NCBI GenBank assembly: GCA_041659565.1 | Contig: JBAZXZ010000007.1 | Span: 3,534 to 67,533, forward strand | Length of the DNA stretch: 64,000 bases | Direction of reading: 5' to 3' | DNA from: Altimarinus sp041659565 | GTDB taxonomy: Bacteria > Patescibacteriota > Gracilibacteria > BD1-5 > UBA6164 | Shown here: positions 1 to 13,064 of the stretch, piece by piece | Layout: each line of letters opens with the position of its first letter | Numbering within the stretch: the first letter of the stretch is position 1 | Made by a program: the position numbers and the translations under genes | The notes under the pieces: model-generated | The model's input: only the letters and a program-made list of their open reading frames with translations | Database searches by the model: none | What the model was told of the DNA's origin: nothing

Positions 1-544
1 AAATTCACAAATCAGATAAAAATCATACAAGTAATTCTTTATGATTTAAATTTATAACAAATTTTCAGATTTCTAACTCTTTTAAAGCATAATAAATAGT
101 AGAAATAATCTCACTATCTGCCATTAATGGCAGATTTCCATTTCAAATTATATCTATATCAGCCTGATAAAATTCTCTAAATCTTCATCTTTGTGCTCTT
201 TCTCATCTATATACTTTTTGTATCTGAAATCTCTTAAATGGAAAAACCAGTTTATCATTATTAAGTGATACATAACGGGCAAGTGGAACTGTTAAGTCAT
301 ATCTAAGTCCTAGTTTTGAATCATCACTTATTTCTCAATTCAATCTATGCAAGCCATAAATCTCATTATCATTTGCTCATTTTGAACAAAGAACATCTTC
401 TCTTTCAACCAAAGAAGTTTCCAAAGAATTAAATCAAGCTCTCAAATAATTTTTCTTAATTATTTCTTTAAAATTATCTTCCACTATTTGTACTTCCGGC
501 AAATTCTCAGGAAATCCAGAGATTTGGTCTATTTTTATTGTCAT
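1..544 (-). CDS. hisS: Histidyl-tRNA synthetase, N-terminal part (gene runs off the window)
   Basis: Charges tRNA-His with histidine in the cytoplasm. About 181 N-terminal residues are present and the C-terminus lies before base 1. The class II HisRS signatures are clear: GLRYDLTVPLARY near residues 79-91 and VYRGERAQRGRFREF near 111-125, the latter being motif 2 with its ATP-contacting arginines. Four of the glycines in these stretches are TGA codons, so the gene is open only when UGA is glycine. The start MTIKIDQISGFPE matches the usual beginning of bacterial HisRS. It lies 24 bases downstream of the macroglobulin gene on the same strand and may be co-transcribed. Identification is very secure. 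Confidence 0.96.
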
Positions 545-568
545 AAAGTTAATATTAATTTTTAAATT

Positions 569-3500
569 TTACCTCACCACTATAACTTCCCCACTACTTC
601 TACCAAATACTTCGGCATTGTAGAATTCACTAATATAACTAGGTTTTACATAATATGTTCAAGCATGTGTAAATCTAACTAGATAAGCAAAATCATAAAT
701 TCAAGAATTTAGAGTAGTAATATATCCAAATAATCTATCTTGTCTGTATTCTGTTTTTTCAAAAATATTTTCTCATAGATTAAATACAGCTTTTGATGAT
801 GTTGCTAGATTTGGATTTACAAGCTCTGATCAAGCTGGGATAAATCATTCAAAAGCAACTTTATCTCTTGTTTCTGGTGTGATTAGTCTATTTCTTACTA
901 CAACTAACTGCCCTACTTTGAAAATAGATACTTTTGTTAGATATTCATACACAGATTTTTTATATTTTAACTGATCATAAGATATTTTTAAAGCTTCATA
1001 TTGCTTCCATTCTTCTTTTTTTAGAGAATCTATTTTTTTAAATTGATTATAATCATAATATTCTTTTATTACTGCAAATCATTCATCTCTTGCTTCTACA
1101 TCTTTTCCAGTCAAGAAATAATCCATACTTAAATCATAATAAACAGTTCCAACTCAAGTCTTCTCAAAATTCAAGATATTGTTATCTTTTAGATATTTTA
1201 AATCTATAAATTTTTTATTTACATCTAATTTATTGCTATCATTAAATGTAGATTCTTCAACAATGTCAGAATTTAGTTTTATCTTCAAATTGAAATTTAT
1301 ATTTTTCAATTCTTCACTTGCAATAATATAATTATAAACAGCATCTATAACAGATATATTATCTTGAGTTGAACCAAAACTTCAATCTTTCTTTTGACTG
1401 ATAATCCATCTATTTAGATTATCTACTATATATTCAGTATTTTTTATATCTTTATTTCACAAAACAGATATTACTTTTAATAACAGTGAAGTATTTTCAA
1501 TTCTCGAATATTCTTCTGTTCTTCAAATATAAGCTCATCTAGGATTATAAACAAGTTCATTATTTATTATATTATTTATATCTTTTAAGACTTCTTGTTT
1601 AAGTAGATTTTTTTCTTCTACAGCTATATTTTTTATTTTTAACAAATTAGCTACAACAAATGCTTTTTTTAAGATAGTTGAATTATCAACATTTTTCAAA
1701 GTAAGTAATTTGTACATCTTATAAGTCTCATAATCAGTAGAATCATAACTTTGAATAGCTTCAATTGCATTAAGTCTATCAAGGTCACTATATTTACAAT
1801 CATTGTATTTAGTTTTTATACATCATTCTATTTGATTTTTATAAAATCTGTCTTTTAAGTAAGCAACTGTATCAAGTATAACTTTTTGTTCTTGATTATA
1901 TCACATTTTCTCTACTTCAGATAACGAACTTAATATATAAGAAGTTAGATGAAAATTTGAATAATTTGGATAATTATTATTTACATCATACCAATAAACA
2001 AAACCACCATCTGATTTTTGATATTTTCTTATATCAACCATATAATCTTTTGTAACCTGGTCTAAACTTTTTTTCTTGTAAACTTTATCTTCACTGTCGT
2101 AATAATCTATCATTTTTGATTTAAAATCAAACTCTTTTCACACCGAAGTATAAAGTTTTTTAACATATATATTTGGCATTATAGCTGATGTTTTTTGTTC
2201 TGAACAACCATATGGATATTGATTTAGATAATCAATTGAATCTATTATATTATTAAATAATGTTGCACTATAATTTATACGAACTTGTCAAATACGATCT
2301 TTTAAAGTAGACAAATCTATATGTTCATCAAAAGAATTATCTTTTGTCTTTCAATTTGTTGCAACACTTTCTTTAGTTGCAGAATCTTTTATTTGTACTA
2401 CTTTTTCTATTTCATCAACTTTAGAATTTGCACAATTTTTTTCACAAATCTCACTTGCTTTAAAATCAATTTTTGATGAAGCTACATTCATATATCTAAA
2501 AAAACTTCTCTCGTTTACTTTTATTAAAAAATTTACAGTTTTAGATTCTCAATTTTTTATAAATAAATTCTTTTTATTTCATCATTTTATTTCTATATTT
2601 GTTCATTCCATAGCAATTTCAAAATTACCATCTTTTCAAGTTTTATTAAATACTACAGGCGATAAAGTTATCTCATCTCAAACTCAAAAGAAATTTGGTA
2701 AGTTATCATTTATTATAAGTTCTTTTGTTGTTGTTACTGTATCATAAGCTATTCAGATTTTATTATCTACTGGAGTATTTACGATTACTTCTAAAACCCA
2801 AGTTGTTAAGTTATCAGGAAGAATTTCGCTTTGAATAATTGCTTTTCAGTTTTTATCAGTAGTAAAATCTGCTTGCCAAAAAGCAGTATCTTTAAATACT
2901 CATCTTTTTTTCTTGCTATCTCATCATTTTATTTGTTCTCAAGCTCATCATTTTTCCCCATTTGATACATCTTTTACTTCAAGTTTTTCTATCAAGTTTA
3001 TCATAGAAGAATACATCAGAGTTCCCAAATACCTTTTCATCTCATAGAAAAATGCATAAGGATTTTTCTTTGGGTTTCATACAAGTGCTAATAAACTTTC
3101 ATCAACTATTGATATAGAACCATTAGCTCAAACTACAGGATTTCACTTTGCATCAAGAACTGTTATAGTACTTCAAACTTTTTCTCAAGGTTTATAACTT
3201 TTTTTATTTGTAGAAATAGTTACATTTAATCTCTTATATTCAGTAGAAACTTTAGTTGATGCTAATGCTCTTTTATAAATTGGTAGAGGATTTCAAGATT
3301 CTCTACCTATTAAAAATGCTCTCACATAATAATTTGGATAATAACTATTTTTTACATCTATTGTTATTCTATCTCAGTACGATTTTATATCCTGTACAAA
3401 ATAATCCAAAATTCCATCGTCTTTTTCTATAATTATAAGTGCTTTTCAATTATTTACTGGTGATTTTAAAGTATAATATGCTTTTTCTCAAACAAGTACC

Positions 3501-6500
3501 TGTGTCTTTTCTGGTGTAATTTCTGTTGTATCATTGTTTGGATTATACCAAGAGACATAATCATCTGAAGCTACATAGACACTGCTTGTAGAAACGAAGT
3601 TTTTTCAATTACTTCAAGTATAAATAGCTTTTATCTTATACTCTCCTGAATCTTTTGTAATAAAAGTCTTAGAAGCAATTCAATTAATATTTGTTTTTAG
3701 ATTAAATTCATCTTGTTTTGTTTCTTCTAAAGTATAATCATCATAGAAAACTCAATCAACTCATTGTTTTTTTACTTGTTTCCATTCTGTTTTTATAATT
3801 TCTATTTTTATATCTTTTGAAATTAATGGTTTTGCATCATAATCCAAAACTACAAATTCTCATTTTATTCACTGTTTTTTATCATTCCAATATGGTGCTT
3901 CTATTCACACATAAGCATCAGTACTGTGTAAAATCGTTGAAACAGTTTTATTTACAGTTTTTTTTGTATCTTTATCTTCTACTTCTATATTAAAATTATA
4001 GATTTTTTCAGATTCTTCTGTTTTTGTAGGAAAATTATAATTAAATATTCATTTTCAATTTTCATCTACTTTAAAATTCTTTACATCTGATAAATTATCT
4101 TCGTAACTACAATATCCCCAATAAACACAATCAAAGTAAGCATATCATTCTCAAAATTGATAATTACTATAATCTTTTGCATCAAAGAAATAATTTTGAG
4201 TTAAAACTGAGTATTGTCATTTTGTACTAACAAGATTTCCTCAAAAATAATACTGTGGTAAAACTTGTAAAGAAACTTTATCTCATAAACTATAATCTTT
4301 ATTTAATCCGGCTACATCTATTTTGAAATCAGGTTTTTTGTATTCTTCTATATTAAAATATGCATCATTTTTATAATATTCTTCTTTTCAAGTTCCAAAC
4401 CTAAAACTAAATTTTCATAAAGGATTCTCTGCTGGAATTACAAATTTTGTATTGAAATTTGAGTTGTTATCTAGCTTCACATCCATAGTTGATATAACTT
4501 GATAATTAGAATCCAAAACTTCTAGTTTTCACTCTTTTATTGTAGATTTCTTGTATCAATTATATTCAAATTTTCTAAGTAATCATTTTATATAAACTGT
4601 ATCTCCTGGTTTATAAATAGGTCTTTCAGTATAAAGATATAGATAATTAGTATCACTAGTTGGATTTCAACCTACATATTTAAAATCATAATCAGAGAAC
4701 ATATTATTATTTAAATCAACTATCCCAAAATACTTGTCATTTGAAACAAAAATATAATTATAATTTAAATCTCCCTCTATTTCATAAACTCATTTTTCTT
4801 TATTTAATGTATATTTTGGTATAACACTTTTTAATGTATATTTTGGATTAGCTGCATATCCTATATATTCTGTTGTAGCATTATAAAATTCTAATTTTAA
4901 ATTTTGTACTTCATTTCAAGAAAAGTCAGTTACAAAAAGTAATTTTTTATTACTTCAAGACTCAAAAGTAACATTTAAATCAGATCTGATAAATAAATTA
5001 GAAAACTGATTTCTTCATCCAGCATCTCACTTAACCAAGACAAAATTTGATGTAGTTTTTCATCCAATTATATCTTGCTCTATATCAAATTTATTATTTG
5101 TAAGATTCCAATAATTATTTTTTACTTTTAGATTTTTATAATAATTTTTAGAACACTTAGGAGAAAATCCTTGAGTCCACCTATTACTTACATAATCTAT
5201 GTAACCATTTTTATCCATTTCACAAACTTCCACATTTATATTATCAAGATTTATTGTTTGTAAATTAACAACGAGTGGTAAATTAATAGGAATTAAATTT
5301 GTTTCTTTAGATAATGAAATATATAAATATTTATCTTTTTCAGCAATCTCTCAAGTTTTTACATCTATTTCAAATGGTTTATAAATAGTATTAGCATACA
5401 TATCTTCTAATGTATTTTTAATTTGAATTTTGTAAGATGTATTTGGATTTAATCTAGTATTTATTATATACAAATTACTTCAATCTTTTGGCTTTGGACA
5501 ATATCATTTTGATAATAATATATCATCACTAATATTTTTTAGTTCATCCTCATTATATGGAGTTATTCAAAATGCTTGCCGATCTTGATAATCTATATAT
5601 TCAGCATTACTTATACTACTTACTTTTGAACTTGGTATAGTTTGTATAAAATCTTGTGACCTGTCGTAATATGTTCTTACAAAATTATTTAAATATAAAC
5701 AAGATTTAGAATAAGATATAAATTTGTAATCAGTTACAACAAATTCAGGTGCAGTTTTAAATTCTTTTGTTATGTCATTATCTAGATTTAGATTTATATC
5801 TTTTTTAATTATAAGCTTATAATTTCAAGATTTTTGTAAGTTTTGTCTTAAAATAAATTTTACTATTTTTTTACTTAAATAACTTTCTTCATCATTTTTT
5901 GAGCAGTTTGTTTTTGCTCAATTAATAATTTGACATGATTCATTTTCTACAAATTTATAAGATAAGTCAAAATCTATTTTATTTCATTTTTTATCTTCAA
6001 AAGAAAATAGATTTTTATCAAGAACATTTATTTCTTCTTCAAAAGATAATTCTAAAAATACATTTTTTGAAGGGATATCCGAATAATAAGGATATACTTC
6101 TGTATTTATTAATTCAGATCAAGAAAATATATTTTGATAAACTTGTGAATCATTTAAAAATGGCAAAGATTGAGTCTGAATAGATTTTTCAATTTCTGTT
6201 TCTATGTTTCCATATTTTGGTTTAATTCAAGACTTAAAATCTAACTTGTAAGACTCGTCAAATTTGTATTTTCATGATTTTTTACTTACTATTACCACAG
6301 AATTATTTGATAATTCATAAGCTAGATTGAAATCTATTGATTTATCTTTTTCATACAATTTTAATTTATCTTTTAAACTATCTAAATCTGGTGCAAAATT
6401 GAATCTGATTTTTATATTATCATTTACACTAAATTCCTTATCTACAAGATATTCTAATTTTGGTGTATTTATCTCTACAGAAGCTCAAGTTCCAAGTTTA

Positions 6501-7186
6501 TATAAAAGTCAATCACTTTTAGCAACCGTAACTTTGTATTTTGTAGCTCCCAAGAATCAATCTTTTGGAATGTATTCTAAAACTGAAGAAGTTGTCCATT
6601 TACAAGTTCATTCTAGTTTTGGTTCTATTTCAATTGGACAAGGAAGCTTGTCTTTTGCATCTAAATTAGTCAATGCAATCATAGGAATATTGAAAAATAC
6701 TGCTATGTTTTGTCATAGATTATCAAGTTCTCATTCTGGACTTATCTTTAAAACTTTTGCTCATTCTATAACTGAAACTATGTAATTATATTCTTGATCT
6801 AGATTTTTTCATTTTTTTGATTTTATGTTTTGCTTCAAAGTTATTGAGATATCATCTCATATATTTAGTTTTTGTAAAAATTTATACCTGATAGTATTTG
6901 TTCAAACAAGAGATACTTCTCAATCTATTTTTGGATTAATTAAGAAATTTTCTTTTGTAACTGTAGATTTATCCAAATCAGATGATAAAGTAAAATCTAT
7001 ATATCCAATATCAAAAGGAATCTTTCTATACGAAAAATCAAAATTGGAAGCAAGTACCTGAAGAGTTGGATTAATAAAAAATGTATAATAAAAAACTCAT
7101 ACAATAGCAACAACAAAAGCTATAAAAAAAGACAAAATTTGTTTTTTATATAACTTTACTTTTTCTAAAAAAAGATTAAATTGCAT
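569..7186 (-). CDS. Alpha-2-macroglobulin family protein with intact thioester, 2205 aa
   Basis: A bacterial alpha-2-macroglobulin, a giant surface protein thought to trap attacking proteases covalently. The N-terminus has a short basic stretch and one membrane segment (about residues 17-38), so it is anchored and faces outwards. A long run of beta-sandwich-like sequence follows, then the thioester motif YGCSEQ with its reactive Cys at residue 1661 (codon 2204-2206), then an alpha-helical segment containing DGGFVYWYD, as in the thioester domain. It ends in GRSSGEVIVVR. Length exceeds the usual 1500-1900 residues. The frame is continuous over 6618 bases only with UGA as glycine. The PBP1C-type gene two genes away recalls the yfhM-pbpC pair of Escherichia coli. 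CGG occurs once, at residue 536. Confidence 0.93.
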
Positions 7187-7324
7187 ATATTAAAAATGAA
7201 AAAATAAAAAGATAAAAATGGAAAAGTACTAAATAAACTCTTCTACACTTTTTTAACTTTCTTATTATATATCTAAATTAAAAAAAACAATTTTTTATAT
7301 TAAGAATATTTATCTTAAAAAATC

Positions 7325-7349
7325 CCTAAAGTTCAAAAAAACTTTAAGG
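7325..7349 (-). terminator. Hairpin after the prepilin-like gene
   Basis: A 9-bp inverted repeat (CCTAAAGTT / AACTTTAGG-like, one bulge) lies about 40 bases past the stop codon of the glycine-rich prepilin-like gene, with T-rich sequence beyond it on the minus strand. It is a plausible intrinsic terminator separating that gene from the macroglobulin gene. Confidence 0.55.
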
Positions 7350-7389
7350 ATAAAAAATTCTTCATCATCAGATTTATAAGATCTCTCAA

Positions 7390-9315
7390 TTAGTTGATTA
7401 AATAACGAATTATAACAATTCAAGAACCTCCATTACCACCATAATAAGGTGAACTGTTACTACCACCACCTCCTCAACCACCAGTATTAGGTGTTCAATT
7501 AGTTCCATTAGCAGAAAGTCATCCAGCACCACCTCAACCAATACCTCCAGAACCAACTTTACTTCATTGAGAAGTACCTCCACATCCTCACCCACCAGCA
7601 TAAGCTACTGAAATCCCACTTATATTAGAATATATACCTGGTCCTCCTGAACCTGCTTGATTACCTATACCATTAATACCAACTCAACCAGCACCACCAC
7701 CTCCTCATCCAGGATAAGGTGAAGTTTTATTATTTGTTCCACCTGCATTACCCTGTCCTGTAACTCCAGAACCTCAATATTGATATGCATTACCATTACC
7801 TCAACCACCACCACCAGAACCACCCGCTACTCATGATGCCCCTCATCTACCACCTCCAATTGCAATTAATCAAGCAAAAGAAGAATTTTCACCATTTGTT
7901 CAACCATTCCAAATATTTGATCCACTACCACCATTACCTATAATTATTCCATAAGATTGAGAATTTAAAGTTAAACTACCTTGTAACAGCCCCCCAGCAC
8001 CACCACCTCAACCACCATTTGCATTCGCAGTAGCACCACCACCTCCAGCAACTACTAAATATTCAACATTACCACTTCATGTAACAGTAAAATTTCAACT
8101 AGTTAAAAATGTATGAACTGTATATCATCATGGATATTTTGGATAAGAACGAGGATTTAATCAATTTGAATCAGTATAAGTAACTATTCATCATGTTGCA
8201 GTAAAAGGTGCAGTATTACAATCACTTCAAGTATATCAATCTATACAACTATAATAACAAGGACTTCAAGAAATTGAATTTTGCCGAGATTGATTTATTT
8301 GTGTTGGATTTCAAATAATAAAATCAGCATGTGTATAACTGGGTTGTACTGCACATCAATATGTTATTGCAGTCGCATTTCAAGTAATTCATCATACATT
8401 ATTATCTACATATGATTTTACCAGTGATATTGCTCATGTTTGATTATTTGTTGTATCTACAGTTATTACATCATTATATATTGGTTCTGTTTGTAATATT
8501 GATCAATTGTATACTGATTTTAAGTTATTTAGAAATATTATTTTATTTGCATCTAATGTAAGTGTATCAGTACTTCCACTATATACAACTATATTTCATG
8601 ATGTTGGAATAAATTCAAATCATCATGTCATTGTATATCAACTATTTTTATATGAATCTGGTATATTTGAATATCTATTATATACTAATTGTTTATTAGC
8701 TATTATACTTGGGATATCTTTAACATCCAGATTTGCATTTATTATACTTGGTACTGCTATAACATAATCTATTCCTCCTGTTGATACTTTCAGCATTTTT
8801 TCATTGTATGATCATGTTACCATTGCTATTGCTGTTTTTGTTGTTGTTGCATTCGCTTGGTTTATTAATGGTATATCATATGATAATCATCATTCACTTA
8901 TTGATGATAATTGGTATTCTGTTTTAGCATTTGTTACACTATATGTATATTCATTATTTGTTAGTGGATCTACTGGTTTTTTATTGATTCTTCATAAATT
9001 TATTATCACATTATCTCATAGAGTTCATTGTACCCATGCTGTTGCTCAACTATATGTTATTTGACTTCAATTATCAGGTAGTGGATAGAATCATTTATCT
9101 GTTATGAATAATTCCAAGGTCTTTTTTACAGTATTTATATCAGCTATTCTAACTCAATCTCTTGAATTCTTTGTATAGTTTTGGAAGCTTATGAATGCTA
9201 TTGTTCAAAGTATTGCTAGAATTGTGATTACTACTATTAATTCTACTAGGGTAAATCATTTTTTATTATTTTTTATACAATTTATTTCTTGTTTTTTATT
9301 ATTTTTTAGTGACAT
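7390..9315 (-). CDS. Prepilin-like protein with glycine-rich C-terminal domain, 641 aa
   Basis: Starts MSLKNNKKQE and carries a type IV prepilin signal, KKGFTLVELIVVITILAI, from residue 19. Processing is expected after Gly20 (a TGA codon), with the conserved Glu at mature position 5, so it should be handled by a PilD-type peptidase and sit in a pilus-like or secretion-related structure. The middle is Asn/Thr-rich. From about residue 400 there is a glycine-rich domain beginning GGYTVHTFLTSGNFTV, with VEYLVVAGGGG and a GGSGIVIIRY ending; this type of domain recurs in large surface proteins. It is much longer than a normal pilin, so an adhesin displayed through the pilin pathway is an inference. 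CGG occurs at residue 344. Confidence 0.85.
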
Positions 9316-9452
9316 ATTTTTAAAAAAATTTGATAATAACATCTTCATAGTATTAATAATCATTATTTTTGCAAAAATTTTAGCTTGTTTTTTTACTTTT
9401 TTATTTTACAATATAAATTATTCTAGATGGTTCCTAATTTATAAATTTTTTT

Positions 9453-11684
9453 ATGAAAAAAAACTCAGAAAGTAAATTATATTCTTTTATCAATTATCTT
9501 AGTAAGAAAAAACTATCTAAGTATCTTATATTTTTATCAATTATCTTACTTTTTTATACATCTCTATTCATAATCAAACCAAGTATAAATCAAATTCCCT
9601 ATTCAACCACAATTTATGACACAAATAATATAAAAATCTGAGAAATAATTACAGACAATAAATATAGACATGAAAAACTAAGCTTTGAAGAAATTCCTGA
9701 ATTTACAAAAAAATCTATAATAAATCTTGAAGATAAAACTTTTTATCAAAACAATTGAATTGATTACCTAGCATTAATAAGAGCAATTAAAAATAATATT
9801 TCAAATACTCAAATATTAGAATGAGCTTCAACTATCAGTTCTCAAGTTATAAGAAATAATTATTGGTTAAATGCAAAAAGAACTTTTTTAATAAAATTAA
9901 GAGAATTTTACCTAAGTTTAGCATTAAATAAAAATTATTCAAAAGATGAAATTTTAACAAATTATTTATGAAATATTTATTTTGGGTACTTAAATTATTG
10001 AATCAAATCAGCTTCAAATTATTATTTTTGAAAAGATTTACAAAACCTTACAAAAGCTGAACAAATTGCTTTGATTTCCTTACCTAAAAATCCTAAAAAA
10101 TATGATCCATACAAAAATAGACAAGAATTCAAAACAAGATTCAAAATCGTCACAACAAGTTTGCTAAAAAATAAAATATTAACAAATGAAGAATATAATT
10201 CCATAATAAATGAAAAATTAGAGTTTAACGAAAATCATGAAAATAAATTACCTTATGTGGTTGATTATTTAAAAGGATTGAGAAATGAAAAGTCAGAATT
10301 GACTAATATTAATTGTCATCCTGAACTTGTTTCAGGATCATTAAATTGTAAAAATCCTTTAAATGATTCCGGATCAAGTCCGGAATGACAAAGTAATATA
10401 CAAACTACAATAGATTTCAACTTAACAAATAAAATAGATGAATTAGCCAAAAATAGTATCATTCCTCTTATGTGGAAAAATGTAAAAGATTATTCTGTAA
10501 TTATAATAGATAGAAAAACTCAAGAATTAAAAGTAATGATTTGATGAATAGATTATTATGGTGGACAAAATGGACAAGTAAATATGACAACATCACCTAG
10601 ACAAGTTTGATCTACTATAAAACCTTTTACCTATGTACTTGCATTTAAAAACCTAGGTTATACACCAAACACTACAATAATTGATTTACCAGTACAATTC
10701 CAAACTGATTTATGATATGCCTATAATCCAAAAAATTATTCTCTAGATTATAAGTGAGAAGTAACAATTGCACAAGCTCTAAGCCAAAGTATCAATATAC
10801 CTGCACTTAAAGTTGCAGAAAAAGTATGAGTAAATAACCTGCTTCAATTTCTAAAAAGTCTCTGAATTACAAGTCTAAACAAAGATGAAAACTATTACTG
10901 ACTTGCTCTAACTTTATGAGTTTGAGAAATAAGTTTATATGAATTAACTAAAGCATTTACTATTTTTGCTTATGATTGAAAGTTGTGTGATATAAATGTC
11001 ATTGTAAATAATAATTGAAGATCCCATTTAGTCCACCTTAACAAGGGGGAAAGCTTGAGCGATAGCGAAAGCAGGGGGATTAACTCTTGCAAACAAATCA
11101 TAGAAAAAAAATACACTGATATGATAGGTGAAATTCTTACAAATAGATATTACAAATTATGAGAATTTCCTATAAATTGAAACTTAGATTTTCCTGATAA
11201 AAAAGTATTTTTAAAAACTGGTACTTCTAGAAATTTTAAAGATAATTGGACAGTATGATTTACTGACAATTATATAATCTGAGTTTGGGCTTGAAACAAA
11301 GACTGAAGTGAGATGAAATGAGTTTCATGAGCTTCAGGAGCCTGAGAAATATTTAAAAATGTAGTTGATTATTTAGAAAAAGATAATTGACAAAGTGATA
11401 TAAAAAAATTAAAAAAAGAAAATATAAATTATTTAGAAATCACTTCCCCATTAAATAATAGTAAATTTAAAATAGATAATTTTAAACCTCAAAATACTCA
11501 AAAAATAAAACTAGATTTTTCTACAAATCTAGTTTATGATAGTTATAAATGGTTTGTGAATAACACAGAAATTAAAGACAAATTTCTTAATCTAAAAACT
11601 TGAAAAAAAGAAATAAAATTAGTTTTATATGATAAAAATTGAAATATTGTTAAAAAAGAAAAAAATTGGATTTTTATTGAGTAA
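9453..11684 (+). CDS. pbpC: Bifunctional penicillin-binding protein, PBP1C-like, 743 aa
   Basis: Polymerises and cross-links peptidoglycan outside the membrane. One membrane segment (about residues 22-42) is followed by a glycosyltransferase domain (EDKTFYQNNGID from residue 93, then GASTISSQVIRN). The transpeptidase domain has the nucleophile motif STIK at Ser387, the SxN motif in SQSIN, and KTGTS at Lys588. It resembles PBP1C more than PBP1A, but the C-terminal extension is short. Two repeat-derived segments lie in frame, one after LKGLRNEKSE (10314-10390) and one within the transpeptidase domain (about 11026-11085). The start is the first ATG of the open frame. Its stop overlaps the convergent HD gene by 11 bases. 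Confidence 0.92.
10314..10390. repeat. Palindromic element with TGTCAT/ATGACA ends, inside the PBP coding sequence
   Basis: A 77-base segment beginning TGTCATCCTGAACTTG and ending AAGTCCGGAATGACA. It holds two inner palindromes (CCTGAA..TTCAGG and TTCCGG..CCGGAA) and stays open in the reading frame of the PBP gene. Similar units occur at 15100-15178, 33389-33478 and 56408-56557, and as short hairpins between genes. It encodes a low-complexity loop between the glycosyltransferase and transpeptidase domains. Confidence 0.85.
11026..11085. repeat. Second repeat inside the PBP gene (CAAGGGGGA type)
   Basis: About 60 bases with CCACCTTAACAAGGGGGA and GCAGGGGGATTAA. The locally high G content differs from the rest of the gene. 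It is in frame and encodes HLVHLNKGESLSDSESRG. It resembles the CCCCCTTAATAAGGGGGA unit inside uvrD at 14139-14172, so it looks like a second mobile-repeat family that tolerates insertion into genes. Confidence 0.6.
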
Positions 11685-12885
11685 CTTTACTCATCTCTAA
11701 ATCATATAAACCTTTAATATCATCATCTTTCAATAGTTTATCAATTTCTGCTACCATCAAATCATAAGCCTTACATTTTCAGTTTGTTCTCTCTTTTTCG
11801 TTTATGGCTACATCTAAGAAATACTTTTTTGTCTCCATAATTTTTCTAACAATTTTTTCAGCTGATAATCACTTTAAAGTTCTAAGATTATTAATTCTAT
11901 CGGCAAATTTCACATATAATATATCCTCTTCTAAATTTTCTAGATTTCAAAAATAAATTTCATTTCTTCTATCTTTTCATAAATTAATCAATTCACTATA
12001 TCTTTTATTTGTATTTTTTTCTATTCTTAATTTTTCCTCATTTTTTCATTGTTCTATTATTTTAAGCTCTTTTTGTTCCTCGATACTCAAAAATTCTCTC
12101 CAATCTTTTTTTGTCAATTCCATAACTCAATCAGCAATTTCAGGAGAAAATAACTTTTTTAACATTTCATAAGTTACTCAAGGAATATCTTCAACTACAT
12201 CATGAAGTAAAGCTATAATAATCTTATTTATATTTGGATTAGGTAACTCTCTCAAAATTATCTCCATTGTTCATTTAAGATGTTCGAAACTTCTTTCTGA
12301 ATCTCAATATTCATTTTTCCCCTCTCTTTCAATTCAACTAAAAACCTGCTTCATCATATTATAAGCAGTATTAAACTTAAGCATAAGTTTCCTAGTCTTT
12401 ATATCATGTTTATTTAATCAAAGTTTTTCTATTATCTCATCATAATACTTTGTGCTCATCCTAACATGATAAGAAAATCTTATTTTAAAATCATCTATCA
12501 TTGCATCAAACCTTGAACGATCAAGTATAGCATTTTCACTATTTATGGTCAATTTTTTAAATATTGATTGAAAAGAACAAAACTCTTCAAATCACCTAAA
12601 CATTTCAACATTTGAAAAAATATCTTTTTCTTTATGAGAATAATTTGGATCTTCCTTTTTTTTCTGTCTGATAAATAATTTAAGTAGTGTTTTAAAAACA
12701 TCAGTATCTTCTATATTAAATACACCTAGTGGAATATTTTCTATATCTATTTGTCAAAATCTTTTTTTCTCAAGTATTTTAGTTACAACTCATAAAACTT
12801 CATCAACACATATAGAACATCACGAAATAGTCATTTCGCTTAAAGCTTTTTCTAATTCTGTAATTTGATTTTGAGATAATTTCAT
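11674..12885 (-). CDS. HD-domain hydrolase of the RelA/SpoT type, 403 aa
   Basis: The C-terminal half has the HD-superfamily motifs of the SpoT/RSH hydrolase domain: an H in RSFEHLKG, LLHDVVEDIPGVTYEML with the metal-binding HD, and a late VKFADRINNLRTL matching the family's ADRLxN motif. That points to hydrolysis of a nucleotide such as (p)ppGpp, but no synthetase or TGS domain is present, so the substrate is uncertain. The roughly 190-residue N-terminal part is not recognised. The gene converges with the PBP gene and overlaps its end. UGA encodes the glycine in DIPGVTYE, a position usually Gly in RSH proteins. Confidence 0.78.
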
Positions 12886-13064
12886 AAATATGATTTTTAA
12901 AGGTTTTAATGATTATTTCTAAAAAATAATACTTGTTTAATATTTTTTGTCAAGTTTATTATTTGTCTTTTTGTATTTTTGTTTTATAATTTTTTATTAA
13001 AAACTTTTTTACAAAAAATTGATTTTGTATAAACTACTTTCATATTTTTTAAAAGAAACAAAAA

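Noticed and set aside
8507..9475. Plus-strand open frames across the prepilin-like gene
   Set aside because: They are antisense to a continuous coding frame with a clear type III signal; their composition is that of a reverse-complemented Asn/Gly-rich gene.
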